A stretch of DNA of 64,000 bases from Welwitschia mirabilis (taxonomy: Eukaryota > Gnetophyta > Gnetopsida > Welwitschiales). The translations under genes and the position numbers were made by a program. This document shows, in pieces, positions 49,701-61,560 of the stretch. The notes under the pieces are model-generated. The model saw nothing but the letters and a program-made list of their open reading frames with translations. It had not been told where the DNA came from and searched no databases. Each line of letters starts with the position of its first letter. Position 1 is the first letter of the stretch. Where the stretch lies: assembly GCA_051453625.1 (NCBI GenBank), contig JBOZIK010000001.1:184008534-184072533 (forward strand), given 5' to 3'.

Positions 49701-50228
49701 CTGAATGTGGATGTTGCAGAGTATGGCTACATGACGAAAATAACAGAGAAGAGCGATGTGTACAGCTACGGGGTGGTGTTACTGGAAGTGCTGACAGGAA
49801 AACCTGCAGTGATTCCGGACGAAGAGCAAGAAGAGGGAATACATTTGGCGGAGTGGGTGAAGAGAAGTCTGGAGAGAAACATGATGGATTCAAGGCATGT
49901 GATCGACGCGCGCCTGCAAGGGAAGCCTCACTCTCAGCTGTCNNNNNNNNNNCTGTCGGAGATGGGGGAGGCGTTGGGCGTGGCTCTGCTCTGCGTCAAT
50001 CCCTTTCCCGACGGAAGACCCTCCATGAAGGACGTCGTCGCTCTGCTCAAACACGTGAGGCAACCGCAGCTTTTGTGGGAGTGCAGCGCTGACGACAGCG
50101 ATAACACCAGGATTGAGATCCGCAAACTGTTGGCTCACTCCATCCAATCACCAGAAATCCAGAATGCCTTTTCTGTCTCTTCCCACTCCCTCGTCATCCC
50201 TCCTCCCACTCGTTCTGCCTCTCTTTAA
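46434..50228 (+). CDS. LRR-XI receptor kinase, RGF-receptor (RGI/RGFR) type
   Basis: Plasma-membrane receptor kinase, most likely for a sulfated RGF/GLV-type peptide. Three exons: 46434-48767, 48990-49536 and 49720-50228; about 1124 residues once the exon-3 gap is resolved. Order: signal peptide (1-46, hydrophobic '[15 protein letters not shown]'); N-cap Cys pair (C73, C80); 24-25 plant LRRs; membrane span about 718-741 followed by RRKKR; kinase from about 779. RxGG (RAGG, 210-213) and RxR (RLR, 473-475) are the ligand motifs of RGF receptors. The kinase is complete: [10 protein letters not shown] loop (785-794), K806, E825, HRD (911-913, RD type), DFG (931-933), APE (959-961). 46434 is the first ATG in frame; the open frame upstream begins only with TTG. 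'[16 protein letters not shown]' before the kinase is typical of RGI1/RGI2. Length fits the family (about 1100-1140). The exact orthologue is uncertain. Confidence 0.93.
48768..48989 (+). other. Intron 1 of the receptor kinase gene (phase 0)
   Basis: Donor CTG|GTAATA, acceptor ACAG|GTGGAT; 222 bp. It joins '...DVLACL' to 'VDGNIIGKG', giving the unbroken family sequence. If retained, translation stops at 48812, giving a 792-residue receptor without kinase. Confidence 0.92.
49537..49719 (+). other. Intron 2 of the receptor kinase gene (phase 1)
   Basis: Donor CCTG|GTATGC, acceptor TTGCAG|AGTATG; 183 bp. It splits the Glu codon of the APE motif and joins 'GSYGYIAP' to '[18 protein letters not shown]'. 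Confidence 0.93.
49943..49952. other. Assembly gap of 10 N in exon 3, probably spurious
   Basis: The bases before the gap end in CTGTC and the bases after it begin with CTGTC. Merging the 5-bp overlap removes 15 nt (5 codons), keeps the frame and gives '[20 protein letters not shown]', the same length as the family block '...EM...LGVALLC.N'. Confidence 0.85.
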
Positions 50229-50255
50229 TTTACGGTATCAATTCAGAGGTGTTCT

Positions 50256-50261
50256 AATAAA
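50256..50261 (+). promoter_or_regulatory. Poly(A) signal AATAAA of the receptor kinase gene
   Basis: Canonical AATAAA 28 nt after the TAA stop (50226-50228). Cleavage is expected a few tens of bases further on, so the 3' UTR would be short. Confidence 0.6.
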
Positions 50262-50819
50262 GCTCTGCTCCAATCCAATACAGACAACGCCAGCAGAAAC
50301 CTGCTTTTGTATGACTGTGTGGTCTGTAAACGAGTTCATGTTTTTGAAGCGATGAATCTTACATAAGCAAATGATAGTAAATACAAAAATTTTACAAATA
50401 TATCGTCTGTAAGAAATGCAAGTAAGACAAACATAAGGAAAACATAAGGAGGAGAGGTGTTAATCCTTGAAAGGAAGGGTTAAAAAAATACCTGACGTTT
50501 ATCCTCTTATTTATCTTTTTAGAAACTGTTATTAGAAAACCAATAGAAAATCGGTATTTGTTTATCTATTTTTTAATTTTTTTAATTTTAATTATCTTTA
50601 AAAAGATATTGTTTTCAAAGTGTTTTGAGAGATGTTATTTGTTGCTTAGAAGCAACATTCAGACATCTAGGATGATGATTGCAAATGTTAATAATTAAAT
50701 TGTCAATAACTCCAATAACATTATAAGATGTTTTTTATTTTTTAACCAAGAGGCCAATCCCTAGTCACTGAAATGTCCAAGGCAGTATTATGTCTTTATT
50801 TTTTTAAAATAGTTGTTTA
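50262..50819. other. 3' flank of the receptor gene
   Basis: The composition falls back to AT-rich by about 50350. No further gene is seen before the tandem array. Confidence 0.5.
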
Positions 50820-51561
50820 CCTTAGAATTACATTTTTAGTTAAAAAAGAATAAACTAACTTTTGAAACGACTTTTGAAATGATAAACATAATAACTTTTG
50901 AAATAGTCAATCTAGTAAATTTTGGAGCGACAAACCTTAAACTTTTTAAACGGTACACCTAATAAATTTTGAAAAGGCAAACTTAATTTTAGGGCAAAAC
51001 TAAAAACACCTTTAGTAAAAAAAATTAAAAACTAATTTTTGATTTTAGGGCCATACTTAGTTAAAACAAAAAAACAAATTTTGGAGGCCACATTAAATAT
51101 ATATCTTTAGATAAAAACAAAAAGCTAATTTTTCCAATGGCAATCATAATTTTGGGGTCCTATTAAAATTATGTCTTTGGTTAAAAACCAAAAACTAGAT
51201 TTTAAAATAGCAAACCTAATTTAATGGGCATACTAAAAATATATCTTTAGTTAAAAACCAACAAAGTAATTTTAAAAATGACAAACCTAATTTAATGGGC
51301 TTATTTACTTTATAAAACAATGCATTCATTTAAGAAAACTTCTACTAAAAGCCAAATTTAATAAGAAAACCATGCAAGATTATTGCCTTCTATGCCCATG
51401 TAGTTCAAACAAACCAATGACCAACCTTGTCAAGTATAAGACACCTTCTTATAAATTAACTTATATTAAAATTGTTATTTCATAATTATTGAAGAAATGT
51501 GAAACTTTAAATGGTCTTAAGTTGAAAGTAAATTTATGCAAATAAGCATCTTAAAGATAAT

Positions 51562-52020
51562 ATGCCTAAGCTTACTGTGCTGGATGAACATATCCAATAA
51601 ACAAAATGTCTTCTATAATTTTTTGTAAGTCAGATACTCTTACAGAAAAGATTAAGGGCAATTAACAAATAGATTTTACAACAAAAAAGTAATGAATAGC
51701 TTCTACACAAAGTAACAGCCCTTCAAAAAACGATTAAGGATAACTAATAAATAGGTTCCATAATAAATGATAACATGTAAATCCTACATAAATTCTCAAC
51801 ACTTTAAGCTAAAAGAGAAAAATAAGAGGAAGTCAAGACATATAGTCATAGAAACTGATGTGGAGATTATAATCTCAAAAGCATTGAAAGAGTAAAGTGA
51901 GAAAAATTCCAAGAACAACAAATCTAAGACTTGTTGGTATTATAAAGAAAGAAGATAAAAATTTGGTTATGGTGACTAAGAAAATCATCTAAAATCACAT
52001 GCACATTAGGCCTTTGGAAA
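51562..52020 (+). pseudogene. Decayed coiled-coil frame in array unit 1
   Basis: The plus strand starts 'MPKLTVLDEHIQ' and follows the coding pattern of the other units, but with stops and at least two single-base frameshifts. See the better preserved copy at 57734-58006. Confidence 0.45.
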
Positions 52021-52569
52021 TTAGATGAACTTTTAGGATAGGTTAAAATAGTGATAAAACTTGACATATTACTATTAGCTTCCATGACCTAGAAGGTAAG
52101 GAGCAGGTTTGGAGGAAAATGGAGGTTGAGGTGACATGTTCTAGCACACATTGGACTGATGAAATGAAGAGGTCAGTTATAAGACTACTTGATCATGACA
52201 CATGGGATTAGAGAAGTTCACTTGGGGTTAGTCATATGATCCATTAATTATAATAGCAAAGATGTTAATAGGCTTAGGGATGGAGGTTGTAATACATGTA
52301 CCTCACCCACCTCTCCCACACGCTACATAGACCTTCTTTCTAAAGGAATTTAAAGTTTAAAGGCACATTTCCTAGCATACATGTGTGATAGTCTCATCTT
52401 TTGATAAAAAATAAAAAAAACTAATTTTTCAAATGGTAAACATAATTTTGGTACCATATTAATATTACATATTTGGTTAACAAACAAAAAATTAAATTTT
52501 AAAATAGCAAACTTAATTTAATGGGCATATTAAAAATGTATCTTTAGTTAAAAACCAAAAAACTAATTT

Positions 52570-52782
52570 TTGAAATGCAAGCCTAATTTAATTTGCCTTA
52601 TTCACCCTATAAAACAATGCATTCATTCAAGAAAACTTCTATTAAAAGCCAATTTTAATAAGAAAACTAGGTCTAACTATTGCCTCCTATGCCCATGTAG
52701 TTCAAACAAACTAATGATCAACCTTGTCAAGTATAAGACACCTTCTTGTAAATTAACTTGTATTAAAATTGTTATTTCATAA
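52570..52782 (+). pseudogene. Upstream open segment of the array-unit frame (unit 2)
   Basis: Seventy codons open from ATG, with the Cys-rich block 'YCLLCPCSSNKLMINLVKYK', ending at a stop about 75 bp before the coiled-coil frame of the same unit. Equivalent segments in units 1, 5 and 6 keep 'CPCSSNKPMTNLVKYKTP' or close variants. Function unknown. Confidence 0.35.
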
Positions 52783-55550
52783 TTGTTAGAACATTCGAAA
52801 CTTCAAATGGTTTTAAGTTGAATGTAAATCTATGTAAATCAGCATCATAAAGACAATATGCCTAATCTTACCATGTTGGATAAACATATCAAACAAACAA
52901 AATGTCTTATAGAGATTTTATGTAATTTAGATACTCTTAAAGAAAACATTAAGGGTAATCAATAAATAGATCTTATAATAAAAGATAATAAATAGATTTT
53001 ACACAATGTAACAGCCCTTGAAAAAATGATTAAGTGTAACTAATAAATATATTCTATAATAAATGATAATGAGTAAATCCTAAATAAATTGGCAACACTT
53101 GAAGCTAAAAGAGAAAAATAAGAGCAAATTAAGACATATAGTCATAAAAACTAATGTGGGATTATAATCTCAAAAACATTGAAAGAGTAAAATGAGAAAA
53201 ATTCCAAGAAAAACAAATCTAAGACTTGTTGGTATTACAAAGAAAGAAGATAAAAATTTGGTTATGATGACTAATAAAATCATTCAAAATGACATGCACA
53301 TTAGGCCTTTTAGAATTGAATAAGCCTTTACAATAGGTTAAAGTAGTGATAAACTTGACATATTATTATTAGATTTCATGACTTAAAAGGTAAGGAGTAG
53401 AGATAAAACTTGACATATTATTATTAGCTTCAATGACCTAGAAGGTAAGGAGGTTTAGAGGAAAATAGAGGTTGAGGTGGCTTATCCCAGCACAACACAT
53501 TGGATTAGAGAATTCCACTTCGATTTAGTTGTATGACCCATTAATTATGATAACAAAGCCACCAATAGGCTTAAGGAAGAAGGTTGCAATACATGAACCT
53601 CACCCAACTCTTCCACACACTACATAAACCTTCTTTTTGAATGATTTTAAAGTTTAAAGGTATGTTTCCCACCATACATGTGGGATTATCTTATCTTTCA
53701 ATAAAAAATCAAAAACTAATTTTTCAAATGGCAAACATGATTTGGGACCATACTAAAATTATATCTTTGGTTAAAATCTAAAAACTAAATTTTAAAATAA
53801 GAAACCTAATTTAATAGGCATACTAAAAATATATCTTTAGTTAAAAACCAAAAAACTAATTTTTAAAATAGCAAACCTAATTTAATGGGGCCTTATTCAC
53901 TTTATAAAATAATGCATTCATTTAAGAAAACCTCTATTAAAAGCCAAACTTAATAAGAAAATGAGGCATAATTATTTCTTCGAATTTCCATGTAGTTCAA
54001 ACAAACCAAGGAACAACCTTATTACATATAAGACATCTTCTTATAAATTAACTTGTATTAAAATTGCTATTAAATAATTGTTAAAAAGTTGGAAACTTTA
54101 AATGGTTGTAAGCTAAAAAGTAAATCTATGTAAATAAGCATCTTAAAGACAAAACGCCTAAGCTTATCATGCTGTATGAACATATCCAACAAACAAAATG
54201 TCTTCTATAGATTTTTTGTAAGTTAGATACCCTTAGAGAAATCATTAAGGATAGTTAACAAATAAATCTTACAACAAAAGATAATGAATAGATTCTACAC
54301 AAAGTAATAGCCATTAAAAAAATGATTAAAGGTAACTAATAAATAGGTCCCATAATAAATGATAATAAGTAAATCCTAAATAAATTGAAAACACTTGAAG
54401 CTAAAAGAAAAAAATAAGAGTAAGTTACTAGATATATTCATAGAAACTAATGTAGGGATTAGAATCTCAAAAGCATTTAAAAACTAAAATGAGAAAAATT
54501 CCAAGAAAAACAAATTTAACACTTGTTGGTGTTATAAAGAAAAAAAAATAAAAATTTGGTTATGGTGATTAAGAAAATCATCTAAAATCACATGCACATT
54601 AGGCCTTTGGAAATTAGATGAAGCTTTAAGATAGGTTTAAATAGTGATAAAACTTGACATTTTATTATTAACTTCCATGACCTAGAAGGTAAGGATTAGG
54701 TTTGGGGAAAAATGGAGGTGGAGGTGGCATGTCCTAATACACATTGGACTAATAAAATGAAGTTGTTATTTATAAGACCAATCAATAAATGAACCTTATT
54801 ACATATAAGACATCTTCTTATAAATTAACTTACATTAAAATTGCTATTAAATAAGTATTAAAAGGTTTGAAACTTTAAATGGTTTTAAGCTAAAAAGTAA
54901 ATCTATGTAAATAAGCATCTTAAAGACAAAATGCCTAAGCTTATCATGCTGTATAAACATATCCAATAAATAAAATGTCTTCTATAGATTTTTTGTAAGT
55001 TAGGTACCCTTAGAAAATCATTAAGGATAGTTAACAAATAGATCTTACAACAAAAGATAATGAATAGATTCTACACAAAGTAATAGCCCTTAAAAAATGA
55101 TTAAAGGTAACTAATAAATAGGTCCCATAATAAATGATAATGAGTAAATCCTACATAAATTAAAAACACTTGAATCTAAAAAAGAAAAATAAGAGTAAGT
55201 TACTAGATATATCCATAGAAACTAATGTAGGGATTAAAATATCAAAAGCATTTAAAAAGTAAAATGAGAAAAATTCCAAGAAAAACAAATTTAAGACTTG
55301 TTGGTGTTATAGAGAAAGAAAATAAGAATTTGATTATGGTGACTAAGAAAATCATCTAAAATCACATGCACATTAGGCCTTTGAAAATTAGATGAATCTT
55401 TAAGATAGGTTAAAATAGTGATAAAACTTGATATTTTATTATTAGCTTCCATGACCTAGAAGGTAAGAAGTAGGTTTGGGGAAAAATGAAGGTTGAGGTG
55501 GCATGTCCTAGTATATGTTAGACTAATTAAATAAAGATGTTATTCGTAAG

Positions 55551-55920
55551 ACCAATCGATCATTACACATTGAATTAAAGAATTTCGCTTGGGGTTAGTC
55601 ATGACTCATTAATTATAATAACAAAGACCAATCGATCATTACACATTGGATTAGAGAATTTCACTTAGGGTTAGTCATATGACTCATTAATTACGATAGC
55701 AAAGATTAATCGATCGTTACACATTGGATTAGAGAATTTCACTTAGGGTTAGTCATATGACTCATTAATTACGATAGCACACATTGGATTAGAGAATTTC
55801 ACTTAGGGTTAGTCATATGACTCATTAATTATGATAGCAAAGATTAATCGATCGTTACACATTGGATTAGAGAATTTCACTTGGGGAAATTCACTTGGGG
55901 TTAGTCATATGACCCATTAA
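55551..55920. repeat. Minisatellite of about 78 bp inside the array
   Basis: Five successive copies of a unit containing 'cacattggattagagaattt' and 'ggttagtcatatgactcatt', starting near 55551, 55627, 55705, 55779 and 55843. The fourth is shortened, and the last carries a small internal duplication (cacttggggaaattcacttgggg). It partly explains why this array unit is longer. Confidence 0.85.
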
Positions 55921-57733
55921 TTATAATAACAAAGATGTCAATAGGATTAGAGACTAAGGTTGTAATACATGTACCTAATCCACCTCTCCCACATGCTACA
56001 TACATCTTCTTTTTAAATGAATTTAAAGTTTAAGGACACATTTCCCACCATACATGTGGGATAGTTTCGTCTCTTGATAAAAACTAAAAATCTAATTTTT
56101 CAAATGGAAAATGTAATTTTAGTACCATATTAATATTACATCTTTGGTTAAAAAACTAAAAACTAAATTTTAAAATAGAAAACCTAATTTAATGGATATA
56201 CTAAAAATATATCTTTAGTTAAAAACCAAAAAACTAATTTTTAAAATGCCAGCCTAACTTAATGTGGCCTTATTCACCCTATAAAACAATGCATTCATTT
56301 AAGAAAACTTCTATTAAAAGCTAAATTTAATAAGAAAACTAGGTCTCATTATTGCCGCCTATGCCCATGTAGTTCGAACAAACCAATGACCAACCTTGTC
56401 AAGTATATGACACCTTCTTATAAATTAACTTGTATTAAAATTGCTATTTCACAATTGTTAGAAAATTTGAAACTTCAAATGGTTTTAAATTCAAAGTAAA
56501 TCTATGCAAATAAGCATCTTAAAAAATAATATGCCTAAGCTTACCATGCTAGATAAATATATCCAATAAATAAAATGTCTTTTAGAGATTTTGTGTAAGT
56601 TAGATACTCTTAAAAGAAAAGATTGAGAGCAATCAATAAATAGATCTTACATCAAAAGATAATGAACAGATTCTACACAAAGTAGTAGCCCTTAAAAAAA
56701 TGATTAAGTGCAACTAATAAATATATTCCATAATAAATGATAATGAGTAAATACTACATAAATTATCAACGCTTCAAGCTAAAAGAGAAAAATAAGATCA
56801 AATCAAGACATATATTCATAGAAACTAATGTGGAACTATAATCTCAAAATAATTAAAAGAGTAAAATGAGAAAAATTCAAAGAAAAACAAATCTAAGGCT
56901 TGTTGCTATTACAAAGAAAGAATATAAAATTTGGTTATGGTGACTAAGAAAATCATCCAAAATGACATGCACATTAGGCCTTTTGAAATTGGATAAGCCT
57001 TTACGATAGGTTAAAATAGTGATAAAAGTTGAACTAATCAAATGGAGAGATTAGTCATAAGACCAATCAATTACAACACATTGGATTAGAGAATTCCACT
57101 TCAAGTTAGTTGTACGATACATCAATTATGACAACAAAGCCACCAATAGGCTCAGGGACTAAGGTTACAATACATGCATCTCACCCAACTCTTCCACACA
57201 CTACATACACCTTATTTTTGAATGAATTTAAAGTTTAAGGATACATTTCCCACCATACATATGAGATTATCTCATCTTTCAATATAAAACAAAAAACTAA
57301 TTTTTCAAATGAAAAACTTAATTTTGGGTCATACTAAAATTATATCTTTGATTAAAACTTAAAAAAATAAATTTAAAATAGCAAACCTAATTTAATGGGC
57401 ATACTAAAAAATATATCTCTAGTTAAAAACCAAAGAACTAACTTTTGAAATGGCAAACCTAATTTAACTGGGCCTTATTCACATTATAAAATAATGCATT
57501 GATTCAAAAAAAAATTCTTTTAAAAGTAAAATTTATTTAAAATCAAGGCATAATTATTTCCTCTTATGCCCATGTAGTTCAAACAAACCAATAACTAACC
57601 TTGTCAAGTATAAGACACCTTTTTATAACCTAACTTATATTAAAATTACTATTCCATAATTTTTAAAAATTTTAGACCTTAAATGGTTTTAAGTTAAAAG
57701 TAAATCTATGCAAATAAGTATCTTAAAGATAAT

Positions 57734-58006
57734 ATGCCTAAGATTACTATGCTAGATGAACATATCCAACAAACAAAATGTCTTTTAGAGATTTTGTGTA
57801 AGTTAGATACTCTTAGAGAAATGATTAAGGGCAATCAACAAATAGATCTTGCAATAAAAGATAATGAATAGATTCTGCACAAAGTAATAGCCCTTAAAAA
57901 AACAATTAAGGGAAACCAATAAATAGGTTCCATAATAAATGATAATGGGTAAATCCTACATAAATTGTCAACATTTGAAGCTAAAAGAGAAAAATAAAAG
58001 TAAGTT
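57734..58006 (+). pseudogene. Decayed coiled-coil protein frame in the last array unit
   Basis: The plus strand reads 'MPKITMLDEHIQQTKCLLEI', then 'LCKLDTLREMIKGNQQIDLA', and continues in heptads of Leu and Ile. A segment of about 27 residues is repeated ('...IKGNQQID...DNE' then 'ILHKVIAL..TIKGNQ'). The stops are TAG or TAA where the other units or the internal repeat predict Gln. The same protein pattern can be read at 52858, 54154, 54931 and 56531. In other units it runs on to a basic stretch and 'KSKTCWYYKE', possibly a damaged zinc knuckle. This would fit a retroelement Gag, but the family is not recognised. Confidence 0.5.
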
Positions 58007-58106
58007 NNNNNNNNNNNNNNNNNNNNNNNNNNNNNNNNNNNNNNNNNNNNNNNNNNNNNNNNNNNNNNNNNNNNNNNNNNNNNNNNNNNNNNNNNNNNNN
58101 NNNNNN
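58007..58106. other. Assembly gap of 100 N
   Basis: A round 100-N spacer, probably of unknown true size, at the right edge of the tandem array. Confidence 0.95.
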
Positions 58107-58189
58107 AACAAATTAGCACCATTACTAAGGAAGAGTGCAAGGAAGCTAGAAGGTTACATCTCATTGCATAGGTAACTAATTCGGTTTTA

Positions 58190-59460
58190 AGTTTTTTACC
58201 TATCTAGTTTGTATATATGTTTTTTTTCCTTTTTTTAAAGAGTAGCTTAAATTTTTATTTTCTTAGTTTTATTTGAATTTTAATTTATTTTCTGATTTTT
58301 GCTTTCACTGTTTAAATTCTACTATTTTTGGAGTAATTTTTTAGATTTCTATAATTTTTTTACTTTTTATAATTTTTCTTTTCTATGTTATTATTAGTTA
58401 TATTTTCTAAGTGTTATTTAGATTTCAATTAGTTTTTTGATTTTTTCATTTTTTAATATCTATAATTTTTCTATAATATTTTGGATTTATATAGCTTTTT
58501 AGTTATTGTAATCTTTATTTCCTACATTATTGTTAGTTTTGTTTTCTTAGTATTGTTTATATTTCAATTAGTTTTTTGATTTTTAGTTTTACTTTTTAAT
58601 TTTTATAAGTTTTTTTTTGTAAATTTTTAGATTTTTGTAATTTGTTACTTTCTATAATTTTTCTTTTCTACATTACTATTAGTTTCATTTTCTTAGTGTT
58701 GTTTATATTTTCAATTAGTTTTCTAATTTTTTCTTTCATTTTTTAATTTCTTAAAGATTTGATTTTTTGTCATTTTTTAGATCTCTATAAGTTTTTACTT
58801 TTTCTAATTTTTCTTTTCTATGTTACTATTACTTTTGTTTTCTTAGTGTTGTTTAGATTTCAATTAGGTTTCTAATTGTTGCTTTCACTTTTTAATTTTT
58901 TAAGTTTTCTTTTTTTGTAATTTTTTTGATTTTTATAATTCTCTACTTTTTATAATTTCTCTTTCTTATGTTACTGTTAGTTATATTTTCTTAGTGCTAT
59001 TTATATTTTTAAATAGTCTTCTAATTTTTACTTTTTACTTCTGTAATTTCTCTTTCCTACTTTACTATTAGTTTTATTTTCTTAGTGTTGTCTAGATTTC
59101 AATTAGTTTTTTCGATTTTCACTTTTACTTTTTAATTTCTATAAGTTTTCTTTTTTTTTTGTGCAATTTTTTAGATTTCTATAACTTTTTACCTTATGTA
59201 ATTTTTCTGTCTTATGTTACTATTAATTTTGTTTTCTTAGTGTTATTTAGATTTTAATTAATTTTTTGTTTTTAACTCTGACTTTTTAATTTCCTTAAGT
59301 TTTTAATGTCTATAATTTTTTACTTTCTATAATTTTTCCTTCCTATGTTATTGTTATTTTCATTTTCTTAGTGTCATCTAGATTTTAATTAGTTTTTTCA
59401 TTTTTACTTTTGCTTTTTAATTTTTATACGTTTTATTTTTTATGTTATTTCTAGTTTTGT
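58190..59460. repeat. T-rich tandem repeat, unit about 145 bp
   Basis: Landmark 'ttttcttagtgttgtttaga' or close variants recurs after a 'tatgttactattag' block at about 58377, 58525, 58667, 58812, 58960, 59048, 59206 and 59337. Spacing is mostly 131-158 bp with one short unit of 88. The plus strand is strongly T-rich. No coding frame. Confidence 0.85.
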
Positions 59461-59746
59461 GTGTAAATTCAAGGAATTCCACTTAAGTCCTACTCTTTAT
59501 ATCTAATTTAATCTTGAAGATTAACATCTACTCCTTATGCTTTGAGAGATTCTAGTGGCTATCTTCTTATTATCCTAATTAACTGTTTGTATTCCATCCT
59601 TCTCATATACTTCTATGGTTTATAAACAAAGAATCCTTCGAGAAATATTATCTAAATAAATGATAAATTCTAAAGATAATAATAAAAGACCATTACAAGA
59701 AATATTTGTGAAAAGAGGGTGGTTAGTAAAATATTATATTAAAACT

Positions 59747-60116
59747 AGGAATTGAACTCCTTCTTCTTTTCAACCTTTCTATTTTTCCCTCTTCTCTTTT
59801 CAGCCTTCATGTAGAAATGATAATAAGGATTCTCAACCTTTTAAAACTATATGTCAAATATTGAAAGGAATGAATAAAGTACAACATGATGAGAAATATA
59901 GCCCTAGCAACCTAATTAAAAATCTTATCAATGCATTAGAAAATTTCACTAAGGCCTTAGTTAATGTAAAAATGTTAAATCAATACATGAAATAAACAAC
60001 ACCTTAATATCCTTTTGAATTTTGTAAAAATAACTCCCATTTCAGCAAAGATTGTCTTGTTTTACCAACATGCAAGGAGATGTTCCATGAAGAAGCCTGT
60101 GCATTCAATAAAAAAT
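59747..60116 (+). pseudogene. Gag remnant of E3 with zinc knuckle
   Basis: The plus strand stays in one frame for about 123 codons with only three stops: TGA for Trp near the start, and two TAA for Gln. It contains 'NLIKNLINALENFTKALVNV' and then the knuckle 'CKNNSHFSKDC' (60014-60055), in which the first Cys has become Phe, followed by 'LVLPTCKEMFHEEACAFNK' as in E1. Reading through the stops gives an ordinary Gag C-terminal region. Confidence 0.7.
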
Positions 60117-61141
60117 CCAATATCTTTAGAAGTAATTAACAATTTCAGTAATAAGATATGGGATATTAGCTAGATTTTGAATACTCTTTTGATAATAGAT
60201 ATAGGGGTAATAACTTTTAGCATAATGATTTTCTATCCAATAACTTTTATTTTAATAATTTTAGACTAGATAACTATAAATTCAAACAAATTCCCTTATA
60301 GAGTTAATAGAAAAAAATAAAGAAGAAATAGTCTTATATATCCATGAAGATCTTCCAACTAAGATGGCTAACTTTATGAATCAATGAAAGAAATGATGGG
60401 AAAACTAAAGAAGATGCAACAAAATCAAAATAAGAACCTAGCAAAGCTAATTGGGATCATTTAACAAAGAATGTTATAAAATCAACTATTTCGAGGTTCT
60501 TTTATAACACAACATATTCAATACTATCCCACTATTTTCACTACATTCCACCTTGATAGGGATGAGAAGAACTTAGAAATAAGTGAAAATAATTCTTGCT
60601 TTAAAGTAGAAAATGATATTTTGATTTAATTTGTGATATCCCATTCATTAGAAGATGGCCAAAATAAGGATAATGATGATTTAACTCAATTATTAAACAA
60701 GGACGAGGATGACTATTTCTCAAATGATAATACTAAGATACTAGATTATATCTTGAATATTAACTTATTGTTAGAAAATCTAGATTAAATAGAGGAATTT
60801 CTTCATCAAAACTTTGAAATTTTTTTAATATATGATGAAGATAATGATAACATTTCTCTTTATGATCTTTTTAATGAATCTAATAATTTCAAGAATGATG
60901 ATATGCAACAAGATGATGAAGAAAAGGAGGATAAGAAGAAGATGATGAGCACATTTCTCTTTGTGATCTCTTTGATGAATCCAACAACTTAAAAAAGGAT
61001 AATAATACTCAATAAGAAAAGGAAAATATAGTTAAGAATAATGATGAAGAAAGAGAAGAAATAATTCAACAAAGTAATGATGAAGACAATAATAATGAGA
61101 AGAAGAATAATGAAGAACCCATGGAGATTTAATCAAACATA

Positions 61142-61560
61142 ATGGAGGATAAACTTACTCCTTCAAATGCAACAACTCAACTTGAAGAATGTACCCATGT
61201 TTCTCGATTCCTTCCACTTGTATTTGCATGTAAGACCCTAACTATCATCCTTCCTTCTACTCCTAATTCCACGTTATCTTGTGATCTTGATAATGGTAAA
61301 ATTTCTCCATCTTTTCCATTTGAACATTCATATAATTATAAATGCCACATTCTTTTCTTGTTTTTAATGAAACTCATAATCGTGAGGAGTTTATTCCTAC
61401 TATCTCTTAGTCTCTTTCTTTTGAAACTCACTATAATACTCAAAGTAACATCTCTTCCTCTCCTAATAAGCCCACTTTACTTTATACCTTTAATGAAAAC
61501 TCTTTTTAAAAGTATGACTTGGGATATCTTGAAATTTTAAAGTGAGGAAAGCCTTAACTT
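61142..61560 (+). pseudogene. Post-protease linker of E3
   Basis: An ATG-started frame covers 61142-61540, but the family-conserved frame in its second half is another one. That frame reads 'SLSFETHYNTQSNISS' and 'YDLGYLEILK', the counterpart of 'SLRNTQSSIIPSF' and 'DLGYLGLVNS' in E1. No protease block was found between the acidic linker and this point, so E3 seems to have lost it. Confidence 0.5.

Larger units (their letters stand above)
50820..58006 (+). repeat. Tandem array of about 1.3-kb units
   Basis: The anchor 'atgcctaagctta' (with variants) recurs at 51562, 52858, 54154, 54931, 56531 and 57734. Spacings are 1296, 1296, 777, 1600 and 1203 bp, so five to six units are present with one shortened and one lengthened. 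A second anchor, 'cccatgtagttcaaacaaac', recurs in step. Each unit opens with three or four copies of a sub-repeat of about 66 bp (for example 51111, 51177 and 51245: 'ttaaaaaccaaaaactaatt'). Units differ by many substitutions, so the array is old. It ends at the N gap 58007. Confidence 0.9.

Noticed and set aside
55551-55920. CRISPR-like regular repeats
   Set aside because: Plant nuclear DNA; units are adjacent 78-bp copies without spacers, so this is a minisatellite.
50820-58006. Centromeric satellite
   Set aside because: Only five or six diverged units, next to an intact gene and carrying a decayed coding frame; nothing points to a centromere.
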